Assembly: GCA_964036275.1 (NCBI GenBank)
Contig: OZ038434.1
Location: 6,653,060-6,717,059 of the forward strand
Direction: 5' to 3'
Source: Litoditis marina
Taxonomy: Eukaryota; Nematoda; Chromadorea; Rhabditida; Rhabditidae
DNA length: 64,000 nucleotides
In this document: positions 23,201 to 33,076 of the stretch, in pieces
Layout: each line of letters begins with the position of its first letter
How positions within the stretch are numbered: position 1 is the stretch's first letter
Position numbers and translations under genes: made by a program
Notes under the pieces: model-generated
Seen by the model: the letters and a program-made list of their open reading frames with translations, nothing else
What the model was told of the DNA's origin: nothing
Databases searched by the model: none

Positions 23201-23975
23201 TGCTGGTCCTCTTGCTTACGCTGAAGTTTTCACCCAAGAGGCGGAGAGGGAGCGATATGGGCCGGAGGGAGTTATCGAACTCAAGAACGCCTTCATGTAC
23301 GTGGAATTTGGTTGAAGTTATCTTTATTATATAATGGTTTACATTATTTTAGTACCCACATCTGAGCACTGCAGACCTCATTTTGAGGATTTTCAAACTT
23401 ACGATTCGTTTTTCAATAGGGGTTCAATGGGGAACAGTAAACGTATATGGCCATTTGTTCTAATTAGATCAATTCTACTTTCTATCATGAGCTCTATTTT
23501 GCAGAGATTTGATGTCAGCCTGTGAGGCAGCGTTGAGTGCGAATCAGAATGCAGTTGGTGCAGATCAACAGACGTACCACGAAGTTCTCCTCTCATCCTT
23601 CGACGCGATGCATGAACGACTACACATCTTCTTTGGAGAATCGGTACGATCCATACATACCTTACTATTTTTTCCGAATAGCTCGAAATATTCAAAAAAC
23701 TAACATACTTCTCGTTTTACTGTACTTTTATTTATATCTAATATAACTCTCACTATGACGTAGGCCCATTCCGACTTGGTATTGAACTGTGTAGTTATTT
23801 CGTCGTGATTAAAGAAAATGCAAATAATTCTTATTATTTGGTTATTTCGATTATTTTGAACAAATTTCACTTTGTTCGGTTTCAGCTGCGTCAAGACGAG
23901 AGAGACGACCGAAGAGCAGTTCATCCGAAAACTGCCATCCACATTCTGGACTCGATTGGGGGAGTAAATGCATGA
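2097..23975 (+). CDS. DOCK9/10/11: DOCK-D (zizimin) family guanine nucleotide exchange factor, 57 coding exons
   Basis: Activates Rho-family GTPases (Cdc42, and for some members Rac) at the membrane. The exon chain closes in phase throughout: 2,162 residues with first exon 1B, 2,197 with 1A, normal for DOCK9/10/11. Order of parts: N-terminal block with AEPIDYEKF, as in vertebrate EPLDYENV; a PH domain (about residues 173-288), which places it in class D rather than A-C; a DHR-1 lipid-binding C2 domain (about 622-810, with VGYAWLPL and VDLPPGYL); a long armadillo-like middle; and the DHR-2 catalytic domain (about 1671-2130), with [19 protein letters not shown] and the VNAGPLAYA segment carrying the nucleotide-sensor region. 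Stop is TGA at 23973-23975. Exon coordinates are given in the five block entries. Which vertebrate paralogue is closest cannot be settled; a single pre-duplication orthologue is likely. Confidence 0.93.
2524..2561 (+). CDS. DOCK9/10/11: DOCK-D alternative first exon 1B
   Basis: ATG at 2524 gives [12 protein letters not shown] plus two bases, then a GTATGT donor in phase 2. Joined to 2732 it reads [12 protein letters not shown]. This short basic N-terminus resembles the beginnings of vertebrate DOCK10/11. An acceptor-like CCCTAG precedes it by nine bases. Mammalian DOCK9/10 genes also use alternative first exons. Confidence 0.6.
2732..5106 (+). other. DOCK9/10/11: DOCK-D N-terminal and PH-domain exon block
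   Basis: Exons 2732-2816, 3215-3331, 3591-3766, 3916-3991, 4236-4325, 4577-4732, 4980-5106. The first four encode the DOCK-D N-terminal domain ([50 protein letters not shown]). The last three encode the PH domain: EGYVMVV strand, [13 protein letters not shown], and the closing helix [20 protein letters not shown]. This PH domain binds phosphoinositides in vertebrate homologues. Confidence 0.9.
5131..5255. repeat. TTCGAG-rich hAT-like MITE, partial copy
   Basis: Right border TTTAACAACCCTA with TTCGAG-type core; left end decayed. In the intron after the PH-domain exons of the DOCK gene. Confidence 0.55.
5475..5724. repeat. ACACTACG element, copy 1 (about 245 bp, roughly 45-bp inverted termini)
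   Basis: Left terminus CAACACAAACTGCTGTTTTT is repeated inverted near the right end, and CATCTGTGTGAAT pairs with ATTCACACAGAC. About 90 percent like the copy at 50635-50878 by eye. It starts 15 bases after the donor of DOCK exon 5355-5459. Confidence 0.8.
7440..7556. repeat. TTCGAG-rich hAT-like MITE, decayed copy
   Basis: Right border CTCGATTAACAACCCTA; left border not recognisable. In a DOCK intron. Confidence 0.5.
8710..10765 (+). other. DOCK9/10/11: DOCK-D DHR-1 (C2-like) exon block
   Basis: Exons 8710-8795, 9128-9284, 9406-9493, 9604-9691, 9833-9942, 10207-10362, 10655-10765. Contains [20 protein letters not shown] (vertebrate LYVYPLQLKYDSQKTFAKA), an [10 protein letters not shown] strand, [26 protein letters not shown] and [12 protein letters not shown], all typical of DHR-1 in class C/D DOCKs. 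Confidence 0.9.
11367..11432. repeat. 33-bp perfect tandem duplication
   Basis: The unit beginning GGATTGTCATGGTGGGGGC is repeated at 11367 and 11400, ending 10 bases before the weak acceptor of DOCK exon 11442-11591. Confidence 0.9.
12165..12288. repeat. AGAAGGACGAT palindromic MITE, copy 1 (DOCK intron)
   Basis: Near-perfect fold-back with inner arms GGTCCTTTGAACTGCAAT and ATTGCAGTTTAAAGGACC; right end ATCGTCCTACTTTAA. Left end is the most decayed of the family. Confidence 0.8.
13084..13453. repeat. Poly-G/poly-C fold-back element with 8-bp target duplication
   Basis: 370-bp element in a DOCK intron. Left terminus GGGAAAATTTTACGTTTGCC matches the reverse complement of the right terminus (GGGACTATTTTACTTTCGCC). 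It is flanked by GAGGTGTG on both sides (13076-13083 and 13454-13461). Inside are several runs of 7-14 G or C separated by short spacers. Confidence 0.85.
18168..18266. repeat. TTCGAG hAT-like MITE with perfect 8-bp TSD
   Basis: Left TAGGGCTGTTAATCGAG, right TTCAACAAACCTA, flanked by GTGACCTC at 18160-18167 and 18267-18274. In a DOCK intron. Confidence 0.88.
18360..18490. repeat. Tandem duplication spanning a 3' splice site
   Basis: About 60 bases with GTAAAACTA, CATCYGAT, CTTTTTCAG/CATTTTCAG and CGTTTG occur twice in a row; the second copy carries the real acceptor of DOCK exon 18477-18642. The first copy retains an acceptor-like ttctttttcag at 18416. Confidence 0.65.
19685..23975 (+). other. 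DOCK9/10/11: DOCK-D DHR-2 catalytic exon block
   Basis: Exons 19685-19753, 19997-20099, 20274-20348, 20472-20581, 20829-20951, 21156-21280, 21444-21576, 21832-21944, 22132-22226, 22381-22583, 23196-23296, 23505-23643, 23886-23975. Helical lobe A starts near [15 protein letters not shown]; later [34 protein letters not shown] and [12 protein letters not shown]. The block 23196-23296 opens with [12 protein letters not shown], the most conserved part of DOCK-D DHR-2, then [20 protein letters not shown]. This module promotes GDP/GTP exchange. Confidence 0.92.
22735..23066 (+). mobile_element. Possible 5'-truncated non-LTR retrotransposon tail
   Basis: Sequence in the last large DOCK intron ends in AATAAATC followed by about five TATTC/TTCTA repeats, a pattern seen at the 3' ends of some LINEs. 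The 119-codon open frame through it shows no reverse-transcriptase motif I can identify. Confidence 0.3.
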
Positions 23976-24728
23976 ATAGTGCTGGTGCCATATTAGGAGA
24001 CACGGGTTAGATGTTAGACTAGACATGTATTTCCCATCTACATTCCCATATAATCTGACTTGCTGGGATAATAGTGAGTAGCAGCTCACTTAATATAGGT
24101 AGTTACGCATAATGTGCTTTGTTTCGAATAGTTTTTGCAGGGAAGCTTCCTTTTAGTAGTGATTTTTGTTCTTAATAATTGTCGTCTAATTAGATTGTAT
24201 ATAGTAAATGTATCTAGTCATATGTCTTCCTCTTGATCATTTGTTTGAACAGGGTTTTGAAGATTCACGGATTGCTATATCACGCACTTTTTTTCTGCGC
24301 ATGTCCTTGTAATGTTCCTATCTATTGGTCAGTTGTAATTGATGATTTTGTTGATTGCATTTTAGTTTCATTCTCTGTTGACAGTTTGTATGGGTCTTGT
24401 GCATAGTTCATTGCCATAATATGTTAGGAGTTTTGTGTTCAAATTGTTCCAGTGAGATTGTGCAGTTAATTATCAAGTATAGTACAAACAATGCAATTAA
24501 CAGCAGTTGTATTTCATGTGTATGACTTATCTCGCAAATATGCTTACTATTACAATGAGCTTATGAAAAATAAAGATGTGAAAACATGCAATATTCTCAA
24601 TTATATTCGTTTGATGCGAATTCATACCTGTTCGATTTGCATATGATTGTGATATTATGTTGGGGTTTCCGATCCGTTGGTATACTCCACTTCACTAACC
24701 CGTGGACCCTTACAGTAGTCCGATTTTC
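23976..24728. other. DOCK 3' UTR and intergenic DNA
   Basis: No coding signal. T-rich 3' UTR up to about 24590, then short intergenic sequence before the palindromic element at 24729. Confidence 0.5.
24569..24574 (+). promoter_or_regulatory. Polyadenylation signal AATAAA, DOCK gene
   Basis: First clear AATAAA downstream of the DOCK stop, implying a 3' UTR of roughly 600 bases. Confidence 0.5.
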
Positions 24729-25032
24729 GGCCAATTCACTGGAGAACCAGGTCCCTCCCGAACCGAATCGCGAACCAGACACTGGAGAACCGAACCGAAC
24801 CGACTTTTGAACCGACCGGTTCTCCAGTGAATGCTTCGAACCGAACCGGGATAGAGTCATTTTGCCTTGTCTACGACTTGCTTGTTTAACTCATGATTAA
24901 TGTCGATTCGATTCGAAGCACTCACTGGAGAAACGGTCGGTTCAAAAATCGGTTCGGTTCAGTTGGTTCGGTTCTCCAGTGACCGGTTCGCGGTTTGGTT
25001 CGGGAAGGACCCGGTTCTCCAGTGAATTCGCC
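24729..25032. repeat. GAACCG-rich palindromic element, copy 2, with 9-bp TSD
   Basis: Termini GGCCAATTCACTGGAGAACC and, reversed, GGCGAATTCACTGGAGAACC. CCGATTTTC stands at 24720-24728 and again at 25033-25041. Core identical in kind to copy 1 (640-898). Lies between DOCK and ATF6. Confidence 0.85.
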
Positions 25033-25252
25033 CCGATTTTCATTGATTGCAATAATCTAAAAGTGTACGTCTGTGGAAATAATTCCGAACTAGCAGTTGG
25101 TACCAGCTGAGTTCTCATTTCAATCTACCCGATTGTTACTAGTTTTTCTATCTATGACGTGTACCCCTATCTTTACCTTTACAGTTAACTGTAAATTTAA
25201 AGATAGGGTAACTAGTTACAGTTACAATATCTTTACAGTGATCCCCCAGCAG

Positions 25253-28200
25253 ATGCATGAATTGGACGTGTTGTCCTGTGAGGGTGGCTCCTCCGTGCAT
25301 CAATGGTTCTCCTCCCCCTCCTCTTCCGGTCAGGATGACATGACGTCACAGTCTCTGGATGAGCTCATGTCCATCGACTCGCAACTCCTGTTGAACACGG
25401 CCGATGAATGTTTCCTCAAAGATTCGCCCACCAGCAGCTCTCCACTGGACCAGGTGTGCTCTCTTTTCAGATGGTTAAAGAAGGACGATTATGTGGGCCA
25501 ATCCCGACGCATCGGTTATTATTTGAACTGCAATTGTCAAATGTATTGTAGTTTAAAGGACCGAAACGTTGGAATTGGTATACATAATCGTCCTTCTTTA
25601 AACTGGCCAATTTCTTCCGGAATCACACTAATTCCGTGTCTTCCCGAACCAAGTGGTGAGGTAAAAAAAAGTATTAGATTCGTACTCAACTGGCACGAAA
25701 CCGAACCAAAGTAGCGTAGTGCGTTCGAATTTGGTTCGGTCCTAGAACGAACCAAGTGCTTCGGGAAGAAATTCACATACATCCAACTTTACATACATCT
25801 AAATGTGTCCAGAATCGATTGTTTTTACCGTATTTCACACAAATTAAAAAGGTCTGACCATCAGAAAGAACCAGGTTTTTTCTCTCGATTAAGTTCAAAA
25901 ATGGCTATTTTCTTCGAATTTTCATGGTCAAGATAGTTTATGTGAGCCGTATTTTTCAGTTCTCTCCGTTCCTCTCTGATGGGGACTTCCAGACAGATTT
26001 CTTCCAATCAGGCACTGGTGAGTGTTCAGAATACTTTGGGGGTCTCCGCTAACTTGAATAATAGATTCTCGGTATCTTTAGAAATTTATGCGACTTCCAT
26101 GACTTGGGGAGTACCATTTTCTATTAAAATACAGAAAGAGTCAACGAAATAGTTCTTGCTCCATAGTTCAACTATTTACAGAGAAACATGACAGACTTGT
26201 CACACTTTTTCCTTCCTTGAATAGTTATATATCAGGCCAGTAGTTACATTTCAGGCAACAAGCTATCAATGGATTCGAATGACTATGCCTCTACGCATTC
26301 TTCTGATTCAGGGAAACACAGTCCTAGTGGGAGCGAGGTATGTTGTATACATGTTTTGTTGGATCAATATTTGCATTTCGAGTATAGCACTTCATTCAAA
26401 ACCAACTTCTGTAATTGAGCCTTTATTAACATGATTTGTGGGATTGTAACTCTTGCCATAAGTTGATATAAGTGTTCTTCCGTAGCAGAGAGGTTGGGAG
26501 CTCATTATGCAACACCTCGCCCATTGATGCGTGGGACTCTGATTTTTTCCCTAACGCCGAGGGGGAAGGGGATGACAGATTTGAAACTAACTCACTCGTA
26601 GTAATGACATTTTTACCGTCTCCAATCTTTATCTCAACTACGCCTGATATAACATGATCGTTCCAGTCTCTTTCGGATCAGCATTCTCCCTGGGTGTTTC
26701 CGATCGAACCCTCCACCAGTCAATACGAGGGAGGGGGTCCGTATCAGGATGTGTTCTACAGTCCACCGGGAGGCGAAACCAATCAATACGATAACTACAG
26801 TCCAGAGGTTGGTTTATAGTTTGTACGCACTGAAGTTGCGCTTCCAACGGTGTTCTGGGGAACATTATTATCTCAAAACTGTTTTATGATCAGTTTTGGT
26901 GTTTTCATATTTCAAGAAACTTTTTCTGTTAGAGCTGAGCCTCTTATGAACTTTCAAGTGGCGTTTTGACGTTTTGTTGTGTTTAGTTTTTGGATGAATA
27001 GCATATAAATTTGTTTTCAGAGTGATGGCACCCGACAGGAGGTGAAGCCGAAACAGGGAAAAGTGTTCTATATCGTACCGAAGACCGCCACACCACACAC
27101 GGTACTTATTCGCTTGACTTTAGTTGTACGAGTCGGGCCCAAACTCTTTAAACGTACAGTAACATCGTCAATATTTGAACCTCTACTTGTTTGTAAGAAT
27201 TGATTTTTCAAAAAATATCACATAATGGTCATCACAGCTTTTCAGGCTTAAAGAAGGACGATTATGTGGACCAATCTCGTGTCAACGGTCCTTCAAACTG
27301 CAACTGAAAAATGTATTGCAGTTTAAAGGACTGAACCGTTGCGATTGGACCACACAATCGTCCTTCTTTAACCGTCAGCTTATATTATCTGTATTGGCGT
27401 TTTTGTTCCCTAACGCATCTCATTTTGTATTTAGGTTGTCTCGCGGGCGCCTTCCCTCCAGTTCGTGCCAGCCGCTCCTCGTTGTTCGCAGACGGTGCTG
27501 ATCAAGTCGGAACCCCCACCCACCCCCGGGACACAATCAGTATACATTACTACCGCACAGGTCAGTGAGAACCGTACTATGTCAATTGACGAAACACGCA
27601 CTTATTCTACCGAACTCGGAAAAAATAGTACTTTGAAGCAGAAAAAGGGCTCTTATCTGGAGTATGTTCGGATAGCTGGTGTGTAGTCGTGGGTTTAGCC
27701 AAGTAAACTAGCTAAGGTTCGACTTGTTTGGCATATCTAAATAACCGCAGCTATGTTTTACATTGATTTCTTACGGCTAAAATATACTTTTTCAAAGAAT
27801 AGTCAATTCTTCAGAACATGAAATCGATTCCCGTACTACCCTGCTCGAAGCCTGTTGGGGTTCCTGTTCTACCGCATCAAAGCCCACAGGATTATTCCAC
27901 TGACGTATGTTATATGTTTTATTTCTATGAAAGTTAATTTGCTCAGTTGGTTATGTAGTTATGTTTGGACAATATTCACTTTCATTGAATTCGGTTGTAC
28001 TATAAAGAAAACATGTATACCGCTCACTTTCATATATTTGGCTATCTCAGCTGGCACGTATTCCATTTCCAGGATTATCAGAGAAAACGAGAGGATAGGA
28101 AAATGAAGAACAGGGCTGCTGCTCAAGCGTCGAGGTTGAAGAAGAAATATGTAGGTTCCCGTCTGCCAATAACAAACAATTTGATTTTGTGTCGCTTTGA

Positions 28201-31200
28201 TTTGAATATTCGTTTACTATAAATTCAATCGACTAAGTTAATTGGTAAACGAGCAACATCGGCATTGTACGCAATACATTTGACAGATTTAGGCAGTAAG
28301 GGTGAAGCAAGACTCAACCAGCAAATATGCATTCACACACGATATTCCGGTCGGTGCACTAAATAAATTAACTCGGGATCTTATAAGTTAATTCGGGATC
28401 GTTAGCTTGTACTCTGCGATTCAGGAGGTGGATATAATGTCGAATCGAATCAGTGAATTGGAGCTGGAGAACTCGACCCTTCGCAGGGAGAACACTGAGC
28501 TGCGGGAACGACTTGGGCAGTACGAGGTATGGTCTGGTACCGTTTCATACAAAATGTGATGGTTACCTCCATCTTGAATGAGATGTGCGTATTGATTGAA
28601 TATCAACTGCATCTAGCTGAGGTAGCGAGCGGGCAATCGATATGTATGTTTCTGACCAGATTTACACACCTAGCTGCATCTGTCAAGTATGAAGGCTGCC
28701 CTACGAGAAATGTAATCGACTGAGACTCACCCTAACAAATTTCCTGCGATTTATATTCGTGTTTGCAAATCACATCTTTAAAATGAGCGATTTTCATAAT
28801 ACGGTTCCGGTTAATTCGGAAAACAGCTCTCTTTTTTGTAAAAACTGGAAAAGGACCGTATTTTCGTCCCCAGGAGATTTCTATAAAATAAGTCAGCTGA
28901 TATCGGATGTTGCAGAGAGGCGGTTCTATCTCGACTGGTTGGTCGGGGGCTCCTTCGCGGAAGCGTGTCGCAGTGGCGGGCGCCTGTGTCATGGCCCTCT
29001 TCATGATGGTCTCCGTCTCTCCTATTGGTCTACAACAGTCAGTTTAGGTTTTCATATGAATGTGTCGAAGAGGTCAAACATTGCTCCAGTAGCTTGTTAT
29101 TAGAGTTGCTTATCTAGTTCAAATTTCTGAGTTTCGGGAAATGTTATGAAGTTTGGACAAAAATCGAGTTTTCAATTGCCAAATCGATTTTTTTTTGTTT
29201 GATAGCATCCTATTGGTGGGGGTCATAATGTTCTCCGCTGCATCGGTGGGGGTACGATAAAGTGATCATACACACCGAAATGTTCAAATAATCAACCGAT
29301 TACATTTTTTAGAAGCAGAGTTGCTCCACTGCAAACAAGAAGATCGGTTACTGCACCCAGTATTCAACATGGACGAGTACTGGCTCAGGATGCTGTCGCC
29401 GCTAACACGGTGATTTCATTGTCTGATCTATCACTTTCATTTAGTTTGTAGATTCATGTTTCTGCCACTCTTTGAGGCAGGCATTCGTGGAAACCCGAAG
29501 AATGTGACACAGCCTTGAAGCTGGTCTGTGAGCGCAGATGATCATGACATCTTGAAAAAACCTTTTGCTTTGTTTCACAATCTAAAGTTGACTAGAACTA
29601 TTTTCGACCCTTTCTCATTTGAAGGAATATCCATCACCAGCTGGCTCCAATGTGTCAATCTCGTGTGGCAACAAGAAGATGTTTTTTAACAAGACTGAAA
29701 CAATACGGTGGGTGGTCATTATTAACCCTCGTGTTTCATGTTGAAGTATACTTCTCTCATTTCATGAGGAATAATGAGTTGCTATCTTTTTCCTTTCTGT
29801 CTCTTCAACTGCTCCTCTATGTGTGTGTTGAAATATTTTTTGAAATTTATTCGTTGATCTAAACCTTTAACCTCAAACAATAGTTACACTTAGTTTTTTT
29901 TTTCAATAGTATTGTTTATTAAACTGATTTCGGGCTGAATACCGATCTATACAACTGGGTGGAGAGACACGAGCAAATGGATATGCTGACAAAACGAGGA
30001 AAACGGTGAGTACTTTTAACACGTTGAATATATATTTGACTAAGAGGATGTTTTTTCATTTATAATTTCTCATAAAACAATGCTGTTATTTTTTGATACG
30101 TTTTCTGTTTATCCAAAAAAGTCTTATTCAAATATTTTTGTCAAGCTTCCGCTCTAACTTTGGGATTTATTTTCAGTGTTCTATTGCGGAAAAATCAGCC
30201 TGGGTGGCCTGCGGGCACAAATGTGGAACGTGTGAATGTAACAGCACCCAGTGATTCTGACAAAAAGAACAGGTTCATTTCAGCTACTATAATAACTGTT
30301 TACGTGTTGTTGAATTATGTGTTGTAAGATGCAACTCAGTCGTAGCGACTCTGATTAGAAAAGAGTTTGGTATTTTCAGAGGGTGGCTTTGTGTAGAAGA
30401 CAAATTAGGCATGAAACATTCATCTCGGTAATTTGTTTGGAATAGTTTTGTTGCAGCACCGCAGCTCGCAGCAAACGAAAAGAAGAGGCTCATCAGCGGG
30501 CGATCCGGGACAGGACATGGAAACATCTGGACATGATCAGCCATGCCAGTGATACCATCAGGTAGGTTGGAGGGCGGCCCAGATGGGATGGCTGTGTTGC
30601 AAAGAATGTTGGGCTAAGAACGTAATGGCACTTTAAAGTAGTTTTCGAGCACTTCAATGTAAACTTTTCGTTGGTACGAAATTGCGGGCCTAAAGGGAAC
30701 CTTTTAGGCCTGTGACTTTTCACATATGTTTGCTAACAAGATTTTGACCTTTGTGACCTTTTTAGAGCCTTGAAAAAATCTGATTGTTGGTGTGATTTGA
30801 TTTTTGGAGAAAAGAGTTGTTGATTCGTTCATTTGTTCGTATGTTTAATTGTGTAAACAATGGTATTACAATTCAGAAACCGTCGTGACCGAAAAGAACT
30901 GAAAATGAAGAAGCAGTTGTCGTATGCGGCCGAGCCCACCAGGGAACAATATGAAAAACTGGCGTCCACGATTCAACAGCGATCGGATACGCTATATATT
31001 GTCACGATGAAGGTGAACATCCTGTTGTCAATTACGTTTTGTCATGTAGTTTCACAAAAAACGAATTGTTGGTGTATTGACATGTGAAAAAAGTTTTGTT
31101 TGAAGGAGGCACAGTCGCAGAGCTGTCTACAGTGAAGGCTGTTAGCTGCCAGCTGAAACTGAAACTATTTTTGCGTAGTAGGCGTGTTACCTTTGTATGA

Positions 31201-32364
31201 TACTGGAATTTTGAATAATTCCATGATTCCATCGCAAACTTGATTTTTTTTCGTTTCTTGAATATTCATTTCGTCCGAGGGAATTTGGCAGACATGGTAA
31301 TGTTTTGTACTGCAGTTGTTATGGTCTGAACCCGGGTCGTTTTGGACATAGTTTGATAATTCTTTTTTGAAGAAAAAACATGATTCCCTATAATGTTGGT
31401 ATGTTTTCTAGGATTACTTCTTGCTGCCAGCCCTGGAGCGAAATGCCACCTCGCGCCCTCGTCTAGCCGTGATCATGCCAGCCCTTTCTATCAATGGCAC
31501 TCTGACAGATCAGGTACTTTCGTTATTAACTTGTTCATGCGCAAGTATGTATTGGAAAGGGAAACGGATTAGGAACGTTATAAGTAAAAGAAATGGTCCA
31601 CGGAAGGTTGTATGGGTGAACTCCTATGAACTTTCAAACATGAATTATGCTAACAACAAACATTCCAAATGGATGGGGCACAACCCGGTTGCATTCTAAA
31701 GCAACCAATAGTTTTGTACTAGGGTTGTTAATCGAGTTCGAAATTGCGAGTTACCGAGTTTTGGAAAATTTCGAGTTATCGAGTTTTAAGAATTTTCGAG
31801 TTTTCGAGTTTTACGAAAAATCGAGTTTTCTAGTTTTGAGAAAATAGAGTTTTCGAGTTAGAAAAATTGAGTTTCCGAGTTTCAAAGACAGAAAAATTTC
31901 GACATAACATTTTTACCTTAAAAGTTTTTCGAGTCGAGTTTCGAGACTTTAACAACCCTATTTTGTACACATGCAACCAAGAAATGCAACCTGGTTGCAT
32001 TTCAAATGCAACCAAATTTGTCTACAGTGAGATGTTATGGTTATGTAATGATGTGATTTTTTGATTGCATTTGGAAGCAACCAATAGTTCTGTACATCTG
32101 TACACATGCAACAAGGTTCGAGGTTGCATTTTGGTTGTTTGTGTAACTGTCCTGTATGTTTAGTTGCGTGAAGTCAGCAACTTTGAGACGCAGGGAAACT
32201 AAAACGGTCATGTCTTCGTGGAGACTATTGCAGCTGTCGTGTATTCTTGCTTAAATCAATAATCAATGTAACTCCAGGTTCCAATGATGCGAATTGATCT
32301 GGACGTGGTGGGCACCGGTCTATTTCACCTTCCCAGCGAGTTGGCTCCTATCTTCTTCAACTAG
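25253..32364 (+). CDS. ATF6: ATF6: ER-membrane bZIP transcription factor of the unfolded protein response
   Basis: Membrane-tethered sensor; on ER stress it moves to the Golgi, is cut by S1P/S2P, and its N-terminal bZIP half activates chaperone genes. Eighteen exons: 25253-25453, 25960-26017, 26255-26337, 26667-26807, 27021-27101, 27435-27560, 27815-27904, 28073-28150, 28425-28526, 28916-29037, 29313-29409, 29625-29707, 29934-30005, 30177-30272, 30457-30561, 30877-31012, 31412-31513, 32278-32364 (619 residues; human about 670). Acidic Ser-rich N-terminus; basic region KNRAAAQASRLKKK (from about 268); zipper to about 320; one membrane helix (about 338-359, with SVSP near its end); lumenal TRRSV, a possible S1P site; RLNTDLYNWVERHE and QRSDTLYIVTMKDYFLLPA match the ATF6 lumenal domain, with N-glycosylation sequons. 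The acceptor before 29934 is GG, not AG. Start chosen 14 bases after a tttacag acceptor; the frame is open upstream, so a longer N-terminus is possible. Confidence 0.9.
25475..25601. repeat. AGAAGGACGAT palindromic MITE, copy 2 (TTAA at both ends)
   Basis: TTAAAGAAGGACGATTATG on the left, CATAATCGTCCTTCTTTAA on the right; arms fold around TGTCAAATG. In ATF6 intron 1, 21 bases after the exon 1 donor. Confidence 0.9.
25612..25773. repeat. TTTCTTCCCGAA-type imperfect palindrome
   Basis: Ends AATTTCTTCCGG... and ...CGGGAAGAAATT; inside are GAACCAAGTG and GGTTCGG motifs. Related in style to 34790-35036. Confidence 0.5.
27250..27371. repeat. AGAAGGACGAT palindromic MITE, copy 3 (TTAA at both ends)
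   Basis: TTAAAGAAGGACGATTATG to CAATCGTCCTTCTTTAA in ATF6 intron 5; arms of about 55 bases. Confidence 0.92.
31720..31960. repeat. TTCGAG hAT-like MITE with perfect 8-bp TSD, nested in another repeat
   Basis: TAGGGTTGTTAATCGAG at left, TTTAACAACCCTA at right, flanked by TTTTGTAC (31712-31719 and 31961-31968). The interior is an array of TTCGAGTTWT units. It interrupts a TTGCATT / GCAACCAATAGTT repeat whose second, uninterrupted copy is at about 32065-32135. In the last ATF6 intron. Confidence 0.92.
32065..32135. repeat. TGCAAC-rich repeat unit, uninterrupted copy
   Basis: ATTGCATTTGGAAGCAACC, AATAGTTCTGTAC and ACATGCAAC recur here in the same order as around 31690-31985, where the hAT-like element has inserted. 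Confidence 0.55.
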
Positions 32365-33076
32365 TGTAGTTTAGTATAGTTTGATGTTGCTTGCGATTTT
32401 TAGTAATTGGCGTTAAATAAGAGATTACCTACACGCGCGTTGGTTATAGTATGGTTTGGTCACATTATCTCACGCTTTCTTCAGTGGATATCAAATTTTA
32501 TCGCTTCTGCTCTAAGCTTTCAGCCTACTTTTCTCTCATTTTCAATATTTTAAACGTGATGCAATCTATGATTGTTATCAATCATCTGCGTTTTATCTGA
32601 GAAATTCAATATTATCTGTGAAATTCAATACATATTTGTGTATATAGGTCACCCTTTTCATCATTATCCTATTTAAAAGTGTAATTTTATTTATACAGTA
32701 TTTGTAGGCAGGTCCGCACATTATTCCAAAGGCCCTTTCCCCACCATGTCTCGTTCTATGTTTTATGCTGGTTGTGTTGATGCGTCTAGGGGAAGTGTAA
32801 TCTAATATTTAGTCAACTCATTCGAGTCGTTACCCTCATTTAGTTAATAAGTGGTTTTTATAATAATTTGGTTATGCTTGTGTGTGTTTTTTTTTTGCAA
32901 AATAAAGTTTTGTTAATACAACTGATTTCTGACAAGAGAAGTGTAGCAGTTCACTCACTATCTAAATCACATGGTCCGACTGTTTGTTTCTCGGGCGTCT
33001 TGGTCTTGATGAAATATCCATCATTTCAAGGATCTCATGGCGTGTTGAACAATTAAATACGCACTTCTGAAACGTG
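32365..33076. other. ATF6 3' UTR and short intergenic gap
   Basis: No coding signal; the two same-strand genes are only about 710 bases apart. An acceptor-like catttcaag near 33030 may mark the 5' end of the TBC1D13 leader exon. Confidence 0.45.
32901..32906 (+). promoter_or_regulatory. Polyadenylation signal AATAAA, ATF6
   Basis: AATAAA preceded by a T-rich and TGTGTG stretch, about 540 bases after the ATF6 stop and 170 bases before the TBC1D13 start. Confidence 0.5.

Noticed and set aside
25097..25252. N-terminal extension of ATF6 to an upstream ATG at 25097
   Set aside because: The frame is open, but a tttacag acceptor lies at 25238, and the upstream residues (hydrophobic, Cys/Phe-rich) do not resemble an ATF6 activation domain. 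Kept only as a possibility in the gene entry.
29209..29260. Possible extra ATF6 exon reading HILLVGVIMFSAASVG
   Set aside because: It would end in phase 0, but the following exon has an in-frame TAA in that phase; direct joining of 29037 to 29313 keeps frame and family alignment.
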